Shown here one piece after another: positions 56,356 through 64,000 of a stretch of 64,000 bases of DNA. The position numbers and the translations under genes are program-made. The DNA comes from Paraburkholderia monticola (GTDB taxonomy: Bacteria; Pseudomonadota; Gammaproteobacteria; Burkholderiales; Burkholderiaceae): contig NZ_LRBG01000036.1 of assembly GCF_001580545.1 (NCBI RefSeq), forward strand, positions 62,001-126,000, in the 5' to 3' direction. Under the pieces are notes generated by a model, which saw only the letters and a list, made by a program, of their open reading frames with translations, had not been told where the DNA came from and searched no databases. Numbering within the stretch: the stretch's first letter is position 1; each line of letters starts with the position of its first letter.

Positions 56356-57162
56356 ATGACTCGAGTACTGATCACCGGCGCGGCCGGTCACATTGGGCGT
56401 GTGCTGCGCGCCGGTTTCCAGGGTCACTATGATCTGCGTCTCGCCGACATCGCGCCGCAGGCCCAAGCGCAGGCCGGCGAGGAGATCGTGAGCGCGGACA
56501 TCACGCGGCTCGAAGAACTGCTGCCGGTCATGGAGGGCGTCGACGTCGTCGTGCATCTCGCGGGCATTCCTGACGAGGATCGCTGGGAGCGCATCCGCGA
56601 TATGAACATCGAAGGTTGCTACAACGTGTTCGAAGCCGCGCGGCAAGCGGGCGTCAAGCGCGTGGTGTTCGCGAGTTCGAACCATGCAGTGGGCTTTCAT
56701 CGTCGCGACCGGATGCTCGACGACACCGTTGCGCCGCGTCCCGATAGCCGCTATGGCATCTCGAAGGTGTTCGGCGAGGCGCTTGGCCGGATGTACGCGG
56801 ACAAGCACGGCATGTCGGTGGCGTGCATCCGGATCGGCTCGTTCCGCCCGGACGATCGACCCACCGTACCTCGTCACCTGTTCACCTGGATCAGCCATCG
56901 CGACATGGTGCAGGTGGCGCGCCGCTGTATCGACTATCCGGACCTTCACTTTGCGGTCGTGTATGGCGTGTCCAATAACGCACGCAATCGCTGGGACAAC
57001 GCCAACGTGCGCTATCTCGGCTACGAGCCGCAAGACGATGCCGAACTGTACGCGGCGCAGATCGCGGCCGCGGGGAAGGTGGAAGACCCGCGCGAGGCGC
57101 TGTTTCATGGCGGCTTCGGCTGCCTCGTCGAATTCGACGGCGATCCGCTGCGGGTCGATTGA
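56356..57162 (+). CDS. udh: Uronate dehydrogenase-like NAD-dependent epimerase family enzyme
   Basis: 268 residues of the extended SDR fold: VLITGAAGHIGRVL (cofactor), LAGIPDEDRWERIRDMNI, FASSNHAVGFHRRD and YGISKVFGEALGRMYAD with the Tyr/Lys pair. These match hexuronate dehydrogenases, which oxidise D-galacturonate and D-glucuronate to aldaro-lactones using NAD. The lactonase at 44879 and the GarD dehydratase are the expected next steps, which supports the assignment. It follows the GntR gene by 33 bases. Alternative: an unrelated sugar SDR. Confidence 0.8.
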   Translation: MTRVLITGAAGHIGRVLRAGFQGHYDLRLADIAPQAQAQAGEEIVSADITRLEELLPVMEGVDVVVHLAGIPDEDRWERIRDMNIEGCYNVFEAARQAGVKRVVFASSNHAVGFHRRDRMLDDTVAPRPDSRYGISKVFGEALGRMYADKHGMSVACIRIGSFRPDDRPTVPRHLFTWISHRDMVQVARRCIDYPDLHFAVVYGVSNNARNRWDNANVRYLGYEPQDDAELYAAQIAAAGKVEDPREALFHGGFGCLVEFDGDPLRVD

Positions 57163-57189
57163 GCGCGTCATCTTCCAGAGTGACGCCCA

Positions 57190-58143
57190 TCACGACGAAA
57201 GAAAGCGCACCTGGGTAAGCTCTTCGCACACCTGCCACAGTCGTGCGGCCGTTGCGGCGTCTTTCGCCTGACGCGCGATGCCCGCCTCGCCGATCGTGCT
57301 GCCGCGTGTCTCCAGAAATCCCTGTGGACCATAGTAGCCCGCGTCGCTGACGTCGGGCGAGGTCGCCGCGTAAAGAGTCGGCAGCGCGCCTGCGCTATCG
57401 GTGTTCAGCACGGCGCCGATGATAGGGCCAATGAGCCCGCGAACAGCGCCCGAAAATGCCGAGTAGTCACCGCTTCGAAACAGATTCGTGTTTGCGACGC
57501 CAGGATGAGCGGCGACCGACATGACGCGCGAGCGGGCAGCGCGCAAGCGCCGGTCGAGCTCAATCGCGAATATCAGATCGGCGAGCTTCGACTGCCGGTA
57601 GGACCGCATCGGCGAATACGCCTTTCTCGATTGGAGGTCGTTGAAATCGATCTGTCCTTGCCTGTGCGCGATGGAAGCGATCGTGACGATGCGCGGCCGG
57701 TCAGGCGATTCGGCCGCGGCTCGTTGGAGCGCCGGCATCAGCAGCGCAGTCAGTGCGAAGTGGCCGAGCACGTTGGTGCCAAACTGCAACTCGAAGCCGT
57801 CGGCAGTCTCGAGCCGTTTGGGTGGCGCCATGACACCCGCGTTGTTGACCAGAATGTGTATGGGGCGTTGCGAGGCGAGCTCGCTCTGTGCAAACGCGCG
57901 TACGGCCGCGAGGGAGGCGAGATCGAGAATCGCCAGTTCGGCGTGAGCATCGGGCGCGGCGGCGTGCAGACGGGCTAAGGCCGCTTCGCCGCGTTGCCTG
58001 TCCCGGCACGCAAGTATGACCTGTGCGCCTTGGCGTGCGAGGGTCAATGCGGCGTGATAGCCAATGCCGCTGTTCGCGCCAGTGATCAGAACTCGCTTGC
58101 CGATCTGCGACGCAATATCGTTTATGGTCCATGGGTTGCGCAT
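57190..58143 (-). CDS. Short-chain dehydrogenase (retinol dehydrogenase-like)
   Basis: 317 residues: LITGANSGIGYHAALTLARQ (cofactor), LVNNAGVMAPP, then IVTIASIAHRQG and SYRQSKLADLIFAIEL with the catalytic Tyr/Lys. Substrate unknown; proteins of this branch often act on lipophilic alcohols. ATG 58143 is preferred to 58164. Convergent with the udh gene, so not part of that operon. Confidence 0.8.
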   Translation of the reverse strand: MRNPWTINDIASQIGKRVLITGANSGIGYHAALTLARQGAQVILACRDRQRGEAALARLHAAAPDAHAELAILDLASLAAVRAFAQSELASQRPIHILVNNAGVMAPPKRLETADGFELQFGTNVLGHFALTALLMPALQRAAAESPDRPRIVTIASIAHRQGQIDFNDLQSRKAYSPMRSYRQSKLADLIFAIELDRRLRAARSRVMSVAAHPGVANTNLFRSGDYSAFSGAVRGLIGPIIGAVLNTDSAGALPTLYAATSPDVSDAGYYGPQGFLETRGSTIGEAGIARQAKDAATAARLWQVCEELTQVRFLSS

Positions 58144-58357
58144 AGTTTTGATCCCGGCTCTCATTCCATTTTCGTGCGAGGCTTTTCCGGCTTTGGGTCG
58201 GGCCCGCGGCTTCTGAATCTCATCGTCAGCGACTTATATCGTACAGGGGGCTCGTCAGTTTGGTACGTGCCTAACGCGGATAGCAGCGGTCGTTGCGTTA
58301 TAGTATTCGGGACAGGGCAGGCGCGATGGTGCGCCTCGACACCGGGCAGGGTGCAAG

Positions 58358-59404
58358 TTGACCAACGAGACAAAGAAAAGAGCGCCGCGTCGCAAGTCGA
58401 ATGCGATTTCCGTCATTGATGTCGCGCGCGCGGCAGGCGTATCGACTGCGACCGTTTCGCGTGTGTTGAATGGTAAAGCAACGGTAGCGGCGGAATTGCA
58501 GAGCCGTGTGCGCGACATCGCGCGGGAACTCGGCTACACACCGCACGCCGCGGCGCGCGCGCTGGCCTCGCAGCGCTCGAAAACGATCGGCGCGGTGATT
58601 CCTTCGCTGGAAAACCAGAACTTCGCCATCGGCGTGTTCGCGCTGCAAAAGCGCATTGGGGAAGCCGGCTATACATTGCTGCTCGGATGCTCGTACTACG
58701 ATCAGGAAGATGAGCTGAAGCAGGTCCGCGCCCTGATCGCCGATGGTATCGCCGGGCTGATGCTGGTGGGTCGCAGCCACTCGCCCGCGCTCTACGAACT
58801 GATCGAAAAGGAACAGATTCCGCTCGTCAACGGCTGGACCGTCGATCACGACCATCCGTATGTCGGCTTCGACAACGTCGCGGTGGGCCGTCGCCTCGCC
58901 GAGTATCTGCTCGATCTCGGGCATACGCGCTTCGGCATGATCACGCAAATGACCCAGCATAGCGATCGAGCGGCTGATCGGATCACGGGCGTGCGCGCGG
59001 CGCTACAGTCGCGCGGGCTGCAGTTGCGCCACGAGCATTTGATCGAGATGCCGCACAAGATCATCGAAGGCCAGATGGCGATGAAGGCGCTGATGAACGG
59101 TCCCGACCGTCCTACCGCGGTGATCTGCGGCACCGATCTGCTTGCGATCGGCGCGCTGGCCGAGGCCCGCGAAGCGGGTATCGACGTGCCGGGCGAGCTG
59201 TCGATCGCGGGCATCAACGACATCGAGTTTTCCAGTTTCACATCGCCGCCGCTCACGACAATGCGGCTTGCCGCCGACGAAATCGGCGCGCGCAGCGCCG
59301 AGTATCTGCTCGCGCGGATCGAGGGACGGCCCGTCAGTTCGCAGAACATCGTGCCAACCGACCTGATCGTGCGCGGCACGACGGCGCGTGCACGCAACGT
59401 CTAG
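58358..59404 (+). CDS. LacI-family regulator
   Basis: 348 residues. The LacI helix-turn-helix near 18-40 (VIDVARAAGVSTATVSRVLN) is followed by the hinge and a periplasmic-binding-like domain (KTIGAVIPSLENQNFA, GYTLLLGCSY, GFDNVAVGRRLAEYL, PTAVICGTDLLAIGAL). The start is TTG 58358; no ATG lies near and the HTH would be lost otherwise. It may bind the two LacI-type sites near 45.9 kb, though a nearer target is not obvious. GntR-like gluconate repressors share this architecture. Confidence 0.85.
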   Translation: MTNETKKRAPRRKSNAISVIDVARAAGVSTATVSRVLNGKATVAAELQSRVRDIARELGYTPHAAARALASQRSKTIGAVIPSLENQNFAIGVFALQKRIGEAGYTLLLGCSYYDQEDELKQVRALIADGIAGLMLVGRSHSPALYELIEKEQIPLVNGWTVDHDHPYVGFDNVAVGRRLAEYLLDLGHTRFGMITQMTQHSDRAADRITGVRAALQSRGLQLRHEHLIEMPHKIIEGQMAMKALMNGPDRPTAVICGTDLLAIGALAEAREAGIDVPGELSIAGINDIEFSSFTSPPLTTMRLAADEIGARSAEYLLARIEGRPVSSQNIVPTDLIVRGTTARARNV

Positions 59405-59497
59405 GTCGACCTGGCGCGGCATGCCGCCATCGCAGTGCCTGGGGTGCCGCTTTGCGCCGATAATCTGATGGATCGTCGTTCGACTGGAGCCCCCGTC

Positions 59498-60448
59498 ATG
59501 AACCTGGCCCGTCTTCGCGTTCCCTCTCTCGATGGGCTTCTCGCATTCGAAGCCGCCGCCCGCTATGGCACGTTCGAGCGCGCGGCCGAGGCGCTTTGCA
59601 TCACCGGCAGTGCGGCGGCCAAACGCGTCGCGGCGGTCGAGCAGTTGCTTGGCGTGCAACTGCTGGACAGAAGCGGCAAAACGCTGGTGCTGACCGCCAT
59701 CGGCAGGGAATATCTTCAGCAGGTGGCCGGCCCTCTGCGCCTGCTCGCGGCGGTGCCGTTGCATCGGTCCGATGAGAAACGCAAAGCGCGCCTGCGCGTA
59801 TGTGCGCCGCCCACGTTTGCACGCCAGATCGTTGCGCCGAAGCTCCACGAGTTCACGGGCCGTGATGCCTCCGTCGAGCTGGAGCTGGTCCTGAGCACGC
59901 CGTACCCGGACGCCCCGAGCGCCGCGACGGACCTGTGGATTCGGGGCGGCGACCCCGTCGAGGCCGGTTGCACGATCCTGATGCGCGATTGCGCGACGCC
60001 ACTGATCGCGCCTTCCCTGCTGCGCTCGATCGAACCGGTGCGCAGTCCCGCCGACATGGCGGCGGCGCCTCTCTTGCGAACCTCGCTGGAACCCTGGATT
60101 CCCTGGCTGCACGCGGCCGGGCTCGATTGGGCGGAGCCGCAGAGCGGCCCCCAGTTGATGGACCTCGGCCTGTTACTCGAAGCGGCGGTGAGCGGCCAGG
60201 GCGTCGCGCTCGGCCGCCCAACACTTGCGCTCGCCTGGCTGAAGACGGGCGCACTCGTGCCGCTGTTTCCCGAGATTGTGTGCGCTGTGCCGCCGTACTA
60301 TCTGATGCCTCATGCGTCTTACGGGGCAGCGGGCGAGTTCGCGGACTGGCTGGTCGAGATTTGCGCACGGACAAGCAAGGAGGCAGCGGAATATCTTTCG
60401 CACTGCTCCCGAAAAAATGTCGCGGGTCGGAGCGAGGCCGGCACGTAG
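59498..60448 (+). CDS. LysR-family regulator (GcvA-like)
   Basis: 316 residues. The HTH reads LLAFEAAARYGTFERAAEAL then CITGSAAAKRVAAVEQLLGV, the GcvA/AmpR sub-branch opening VPSLDGLLAFEAAAR. The effector domain follows. ATG 59498 has GGAGC upstream; a longer reading to 59435 is unlikely. It lies 30 bases ahead of the FMN lactate dehydrogenase-like gene on the same strand, so it is probably its regulator or co-transcribed. Confidence 0.83.
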   Translation: MNLARLRVPSLDGLLAFEAAARYGTFERAAEALCITGSAAAKRVAAVEQLLGVQLLDRSGKTLVLTAIGREYLQQVAGPLRLLAAVPLHRSDEKRKARLRVCAPPTFARQIVAPKLHEFTGRDASVELELVLSTPYPDAPSAATDLWIRGGDPVEAGCTILMRDCATPLIAPSLLRSIEPVRSPADMAAAPLLRTSLEPWIPWLHAAGLDWAEPQSGPQLMDLGLLLEAAVSGQGVALGRPTLALAWLKTGALVPLFPEIVCAVPPYYLMPHASYGAAGEFADWLVEICARTSKEAAEYLSHCSRKNVAGRSEAGT

Positions 60449-60478
60449 CATCACTCCGATACAACTGGAGTGAGACGA

Positions 60479-61627
60479 ATGTCCGACCCGATCGCCTGTA
60501 TTGAAGATCTCCGCGCCGTGGCCGAGCGGCGCATTCCACGCATGTTCTACGACTACGTGGACTCCGGCTCGTACACCGAGTCGACCTATCGCGCCAACGA
60601 GGCCGATTTACGGCAGATCCGTTTGCGCCAGCGAGTCGGCGTGGACATCGGCGCCAGGAACCTGACGACCGTCATGGCCGGCCGCCAGGTCGCGATGCCG
60701 GTCGCGCTCGCGCCGACCGGCCTGGCCGGCATGATGCGAGGCAACGGCGAAATCCTCGCGGCGCGCGCCGCGCAACGTTTCAACGTGCCGTTCACGCTCT
60801 CCACCATGAGCATCTGCTCGATCGAAGACGTCGCCCAGAACGTCACTGCGCCGTTCTGGTTTCAGCTCTATGTGATGCGCGACCGCGCCTTCATCGAGCA
60901 ACTGATCCAGCGCGCGGCGGCCGCAGGCTGCACGGCGCTCGTCGTCACGATGGATCTGCAGGTGGGCGGCCAGCGCCACAAGGACGTCAGGAACGGCCTT
61001 TCCACGCCGCCGCGCATGACGCCGGGCAATCTCCTGAACATGGCCGCGAAGCCGGCCTGGCTGTGCAGCATGGCACGGGCCAAACGTCGCCATTTCGGCA
61101 ACATCGTGGGCCACGTCAAGGGCGTCGACGACATGTCTTCGCTAGCCTCCTGGGTGAAGGACCAGTTCGACCCCACCATGACCTGGGCGGACATCGAATG
61201 GATTCGCAAGCTCTGGCAAGGAAAGCTGATCGTGAAGGGGATTCTCGATCCCCATGATGCGCGGCGCGCCGTCGAGGCGGGTGCCGATGTCATCGTCGTG
61301 TCGAATCATGGCGGCCGCCAGCTGGATGGCGCGGTGTCGTCCATTCAGGCGTTGCCCGCCATCGTGGACGCCGTCGGCGAGCGCGTCGAGGTATGGCTCG
61401 ATAGTGGCGTGAGGACGGGGCAGGACGTGCTGAAGGCCGTCGCGCTCGGCGCGCGCGGCACGATGATCGGCCGGGCGTTCCTGTATGGACTCGCGGCGGC
61501 GGGGGAGGCGGGCGTGCACAAGAGCCTCGCGATCATCGCCGCTGAACTCGATACCACCATGGCGCTGTGCGGATGCACGGATATCGCCGCGGTCGGCCCT
61601 GACATTCTGGCGATGCGTGGTGTGTAG
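60479..61627 (+). CDS. lldD: FMN-dependent alpha-hydroxyacid dehydrogenase (L-lactate type)
   Basis: 382 residues of the FMN alpha-hydroxyacid oxidase barrel: FYDYVDSGSYTESTYRAN, then PVALAPTGLAGM, STMSICSIEDVAQN, FQLYVMRDRAF, TMDLQVGGQRHKDVRNG, GILDPHDARRAV and the substrate-binding SNHGGRQLDGA with the catalytic His/Arg. The length and motifs fit LldD, a membrane-associated L-lactate dehydrogenase, but glycolate and other 2-hydroxyacid oxidases are close. ATG 60479 has TGGAG nine bases upstream. Confidence 0.85.
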   Translation: MSDPIACIEDLRAVAERRIPRMFYDYVDSGSYTESTYRANEADLRQIRLRQRVGVDIGARNLTTVMAGRQVAMPVALAPTGLAGMMRGNGEILAARAAQRFNVPFTLSTMSICSIEDVAQNVTAPFWFQLYVMRDRAFIEQLIQRAAAAGCTALVVTMDLQVGGQRHKDVRNGLSTPPRMTPGNLLNMAAKPAWLCSMARAKRRHFGNIVGHVKGVDDMSSLASWVKDQFDPTMTWADIEWIRKLWQGKLIVKGILDPHDARRAVEAGADVIVVSNHGGRQLDGAVSSIQALPAIVDAVGERVEVWLDSGVRTGQDVLKAVALGARGTMIGRAFLYGLAAAGEAGVHKSLAIIAAELDTTMALCGCTDIAAVGPDILAMRGV

Positions 61628-61813
61628 CGGCTGCGCATCGAGCCCACAAATGTAAATTTTCTGACGGTCTCAGCGCGATTTCCCGGGCAACGTGTGGTCG
61701 TGGGAAAGACGCGCGCTTGCGCGGTTTTCCTCACACCAGGCTTCGTCGCAAGTGCGAAGGCCAGGTCCAAGACGATTCGCAGTTCGAATAACCATAAAGG
61801 TTGGAGTTCTCAC

Positions 61814-63010
61814 ATGAGGAAGGCAAGGAGATCGTTCGTCAGTGCCGTTCGTGGCAGGCGAAACCGCGACGCGCGGAAATTACCGCGCAATACCACCGCG
61901 TTGCGCCGGCAGGTGCTGGCCGGCGTAATTTCAACGGCGACGCTGTATTCCATTTCGGCGCACGCCCAGTCGTCGGTGACGCTCTATGGACTCGTCGATG
62001 TCGGCATTCGCTATACGACGCACGCGAATCCAGCCGGCGACTCTCAGGTTCAGATGCTGAGCGGCGCGAGCGAGAGCGCGTTCGGCATCAAAGGCACGGA
62101 AGACATTGGTGGCGGCACGAAGGTCGTGTTCGAGATGGAGAACAGGTTCTTCCCGAATACAGGACAAACCGATCCCGCTTATCCATTCTTCAATACCGCC
62201 TTTGTCGGCTTGCAATCGAACACCTACGGCAAGCTGACGATGGGACGCCAGATCAATCCTCTCGCCGACGCCGTGGTCGGCGCGTTTGCGTCGAACCGTT
62301 GGCTGCCCACGTTCTATCAGTTCCGTCCCGAGGTCATGATGGCTCAGGGCGTCTGGACGAGCAACATGGTCAAGTACGCGGCGCGCTGGCAATATCTGAC
62401 CGGCGAGGTCTCCTATGCCTTCGGCGGTACGGCGGGCCAGTTCGGCGCGGGCAGTCAGATCGGCGCGTCGCTGCTGTTCCTGCCTCCGGCGCCAATGAAC
62501 CTCGCTGTCGCCTATCTCGACTCGCGCGACGCGGTGAACACTTCCGCGCACCTGAAGTCCTGGACGGCCGGCGGCTCGTACACGTTCGACTCGACGACGG
62601 TGAACGCCGGTTGGTCGGTCAACCGGCAGGATGCCGGCTTTGTCGGCAACTTCCCGAACGGCCCGTTTTCAGTGCCCGCGTTGACCGCACTGAAATTCAA
62701 CACCTTCAGCGCGCGGGAAATGTTCTTTGGCGGCGTAACCCAGTTGATCGGTACTGCCACGCATCTTTCCGCCAATGTCTGGCGCACGATCCAGACCGGC
62801 AAGACCCCGTCCGCGGACGGCAACGCCACGCAACTCCAGTTGGTTGCCGACTATAACTGGACCAAGCGCACGGACACGTATCTGGAAGTCGACTACTCGA
62901 TGTATAGCGGCGGCATGATCGGCGCGCAGTTCCAGGGCATCAACGCCGTGAGTTCGGCGTACAAGTCGACCCAGCTTGGCGTGACGGCGGGTTTGCGCCA
63001 CACCTTCTAG
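61814..63010 (+). CDS. Outer-membrane porin (Burkholderia OmpC-like)
   Basis: 398 residues. An unusually long, Arg-rich N-terminal extension (MRKARRSFVSAVRGRRNRDA) precedes the signal peptide, cleaved near SAHAQS at about 52. The mature start SSVTLYGLVDVGIRYTTHA and the strand series with GKLTMGRQ are typical of the trimeric porins, and the chain ends in the C-terminal Phe (GLRHTF) required for barrel assembly. ATG 61814 has GGAG seven bases upstream. Probably a sugar-acid or general pore given the neighbours. Confidence 0.9.
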   Translation: MRKARRSFVSAVRGRRNRDARKLPRNTTALRRQVLAGVISTATLYSISAHAQSSVTLYGLVDVGIRYTTHANPAGDSQVQMLSGASESAFGIKGTEDIGGGTKVVFEMENRFFPNTGQTDPAYPFFNTAFVGLQSNTYGKLTMGRQINPLADAVVGAFASNRWLPTFYQFRPEVMMAQGVWTSNMVKYAARWQYLTGEVSYAFGGTAGQFGAGSQIGASLLFLPPAPMNLAVAYLDSRDAVNTSAHLKSWTAGGSYTFDSTTVNAGWSVNRQDAGFVGNFPNGPFSVPALTALKFNTFSAREMFFGGVTQLIGTATHLSANVWRTIQTGKTPSADGNATQLQLVADYNWTKRTDTYLEVDYSMYSGGMIGAQFQGINAVSSAYKSTQLGVTAGLRHTF

Positions 63011-63028
63011 GCCGCGAGGGCGCGGTCT

Positions 63029-63718
63029 TCAATCGTCCTGAAACGACGCGAGCAGGTCTTTCGAAAGAATCTCGATTCGACCATAGCGCAGCGCGATCGC
63101 GCCTTGTTCCGCCATGGCCTTCAGCTCCAGCGACAGCGTCTGGCGCGTGATGCCGAGCATCATCGCCAGCGTGTCCTGAGACAGGCTCACATCCAGGCGG
63201 CTCTGCGGCGAGAGCGTGGCGTCGCCTGAGGCCACCAGCAGCAGACGGCGGGCGATGCGGGCGCGCGTCGAATGAAGCGTCGCGTCTTCGACCATGCGAT
63301 AGAGCCAGTTCATATGAAGCGACTGCAACTCGGCGATGGCGCGTACAAAGGCGGTGCTTTGCATCAGTTCCTCGAACGCGGCCGCTCTCACTACCAGAAG
63401 CGTGGCACGGTCGAGCGCCACGACATCGCGTGGACGCGGCTGCCGGCTCGTCAAGGAGGTTTGTCCAAACCAGTTGCCCGCTTCGATGACGGAGAGGATC
63501 GCTTCCTTGCCGTCTTCGCGGACTGTGAACGCCTTGAGCCGTCCGCTGACGATTCCATAGAAGCCGGTTGCCGCATCGCCCCGGTGGAACAGATATTCGC
63601 CAGGGTGCAGCGTCAGCGCTTCGCTGCGTCGAATGAGCGCCTCGCGCTCCTCGGCTGGCAGCGCGCTGAACCATTGGTTCGTCCGCATTGCTTCGGACGT
63701 GTCGGTCATGAGAGCCAT
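63029..63718 (-). CDS. Crp/Fnr-family regulator
   Basis: 229 residues. A cyclic-nucleotide-binding-like beta-barrel (about 30-120; GEYLFHRGDAATGFYGIVSG, GNWFGQTSLTSRQPRPR) leads to a winged-helix domain with VSLSQDTLAMMLGITRQTLS. The Fnr Cys ligands for an Fe-S cluster are absent, so cAMP or another ligand is more likely. Convergent with the porin gene (18-base gap). ATG 63718 or 63709 are both possible starts. Confidence 0.85.
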   Translation of the reverse strand: MALMTDTSEAMRTNQWFSALPAEEREALIRRSEALTLHPGEYLFHRGDAATGFYGIVSGRLKAFTVREDGKEAILSVIEAGNWFGQTSLTSRQPRPRDVVALDRATLLVVRAAAFEELMQSTAFVRAIAELQSLHMNWLYRMVEDATLHSTRARIARRLLLVASGDATLSPQSRLDVSLSQDTLAMMLGITRQTLSLELKAMAEQGAIALRYGRIEILSKDLLASFQDD

Positions 63719-63825
63719 AAGAAACAGTCAAGGGCGGAACGAGGTTCGGGCGCGGCACGATGGCCCTGCGCGAGACGAATATTATCGATCGAACGGCACG
63801 AAAAATTCTGCTCCATGGGAGAAAT

Positions 63826-63861
63826 CGAAAAGGGCGCCCGCCGCGATTGCGGCGGGCGCCC
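63826..63861 (-). terminator. Rho-independent terminator of the last leftward gene
   Basis: Perfect 13-base stem GGGCGCCCGCCGC / GCGGCGGGCGCCC with a GATT loop at 63832-63861. On the minus strand the stem is followed by TTTT. It lies 24 bases beyond the stop of the truncated gene at the right edge. Confidence 0.85.
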
Positions 63862-63885
63862 CGGACCTCGGATCGGCGGTCAGGC

Positions 63886-64000
63886 TTATTTCGTATGATC
63901 GACGAGGGTCTTCAGGTCGGTCACGCTGTACGCCATCGAACCGCGGAAGCCCACACCAACGCGCACGGGTGCCAGATCAGAAATCTCTTCGCCATCCGCG
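63886..64000 (-). CDS. C-terminal end of an unidentified protein (partial)
   Basis: An open frame enters from the right edge and reads leftward for 37 residues to TAA at 63886-63888, with PVRVGVGFRGSMAYSVTDLK and the end LVDHTK. No domain can be named from so little. The strong terminator 24 bases on supports this as a real gene end. Confidence 0.65.
   Translation of the reverse strand, partial: ADGEEISDLAPVRVGVGFRGSMAYSVTDLKTLVDHTK

Overview
The window is high-GC DNA with densely packed genes, strong Shine-Dalgarno sites and little non-coding space. The gene set points to a Burkholderiaceae bacterium, most likely Paraburkholderia or Caballeronia: a Burkholderia-type porin, a complete reductive pyrimidine pathway with a RutR-like regulator, an acetoacetate decarboxylase/3-hydroxybutyrate dehydrogenase/patatin operon, and many sugar-acid enzymes and regulators. 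No rRNA, tRNA, CRISPR array or intact insertion sequence was seen. The placement rests on gene content and remembered family resemblance, not on a search.

Region 1 (1-11.4 kb) holds the GlgX glycogen debranching enzyme, an AspT/YidE-type permease next to a D-lactate dehydrogenase, two divergent OmlA-like lipoproteins, pseudouridine-5'-phosphate glycosidase, a double-ACT protein, a Tat-exported flavin amine oxidase overlapping a cytochrome c gene, and a methyltransferase. Region 2 (11.4-15.2 kb) is a glucarate dehydratase with a GPH-type symporter and a divergent LysR regulator. Region 3 (15.2-23.5 kb) is the pyrimidine pathway: TetR, beta-ureidopropionase, both dihydropyrimidine dehydrogenase subunits, an NCS1 transporter and dihydropyrimidinase. 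Region 4 (23.5-26.4 kb) is the ketone-body operon.

Region 5 (26.7-37.8 kb) is mixed: a glycosyltransferase, a secreted epoxide hydrolase opposite a GlxA-type regulator, an MFS transporter, a MocR-type regulator opposite a DJ-1 protein, glnK-amtB behind a clear sigma-54 promoter, and small proteins. Region 6 (about 38-43.4 kb) is different: visibly more A/T, long non-coding gaps, a CPBP-type membrane protein and a three-gene operon of unrecognised proteins (39914-42518). This is the best candidate in the window for something undescribed and looks horizontally acquired.

Region 7 (43.4-64 kb) starts with an NRAMP transporter and continues as a large sugar-acid island: SMP-30 lactonase, GarD-type dehydratase, two MFS transporters, an enolase-superfamily enzyme, a DHDPS-family aldolase or dehydratase, a 2-hydroxyacid dehydrogenase, an IlvD/Edd dehydratase, a GntR regulator, a uronate dehydrogenase-like enzyme, an SDR and a LacI regulator. 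It ends with a LysR/lactate dehydrogenase pair, a porin, a Crp/Fnr regulator and a truncated gene. Read together, these genes would oxidise hexuronates to aldarates, open the lactones, dehydrate the acids and feed them to central metabolism. Two LacI-type operators lie between the lactonase and GarD genes.
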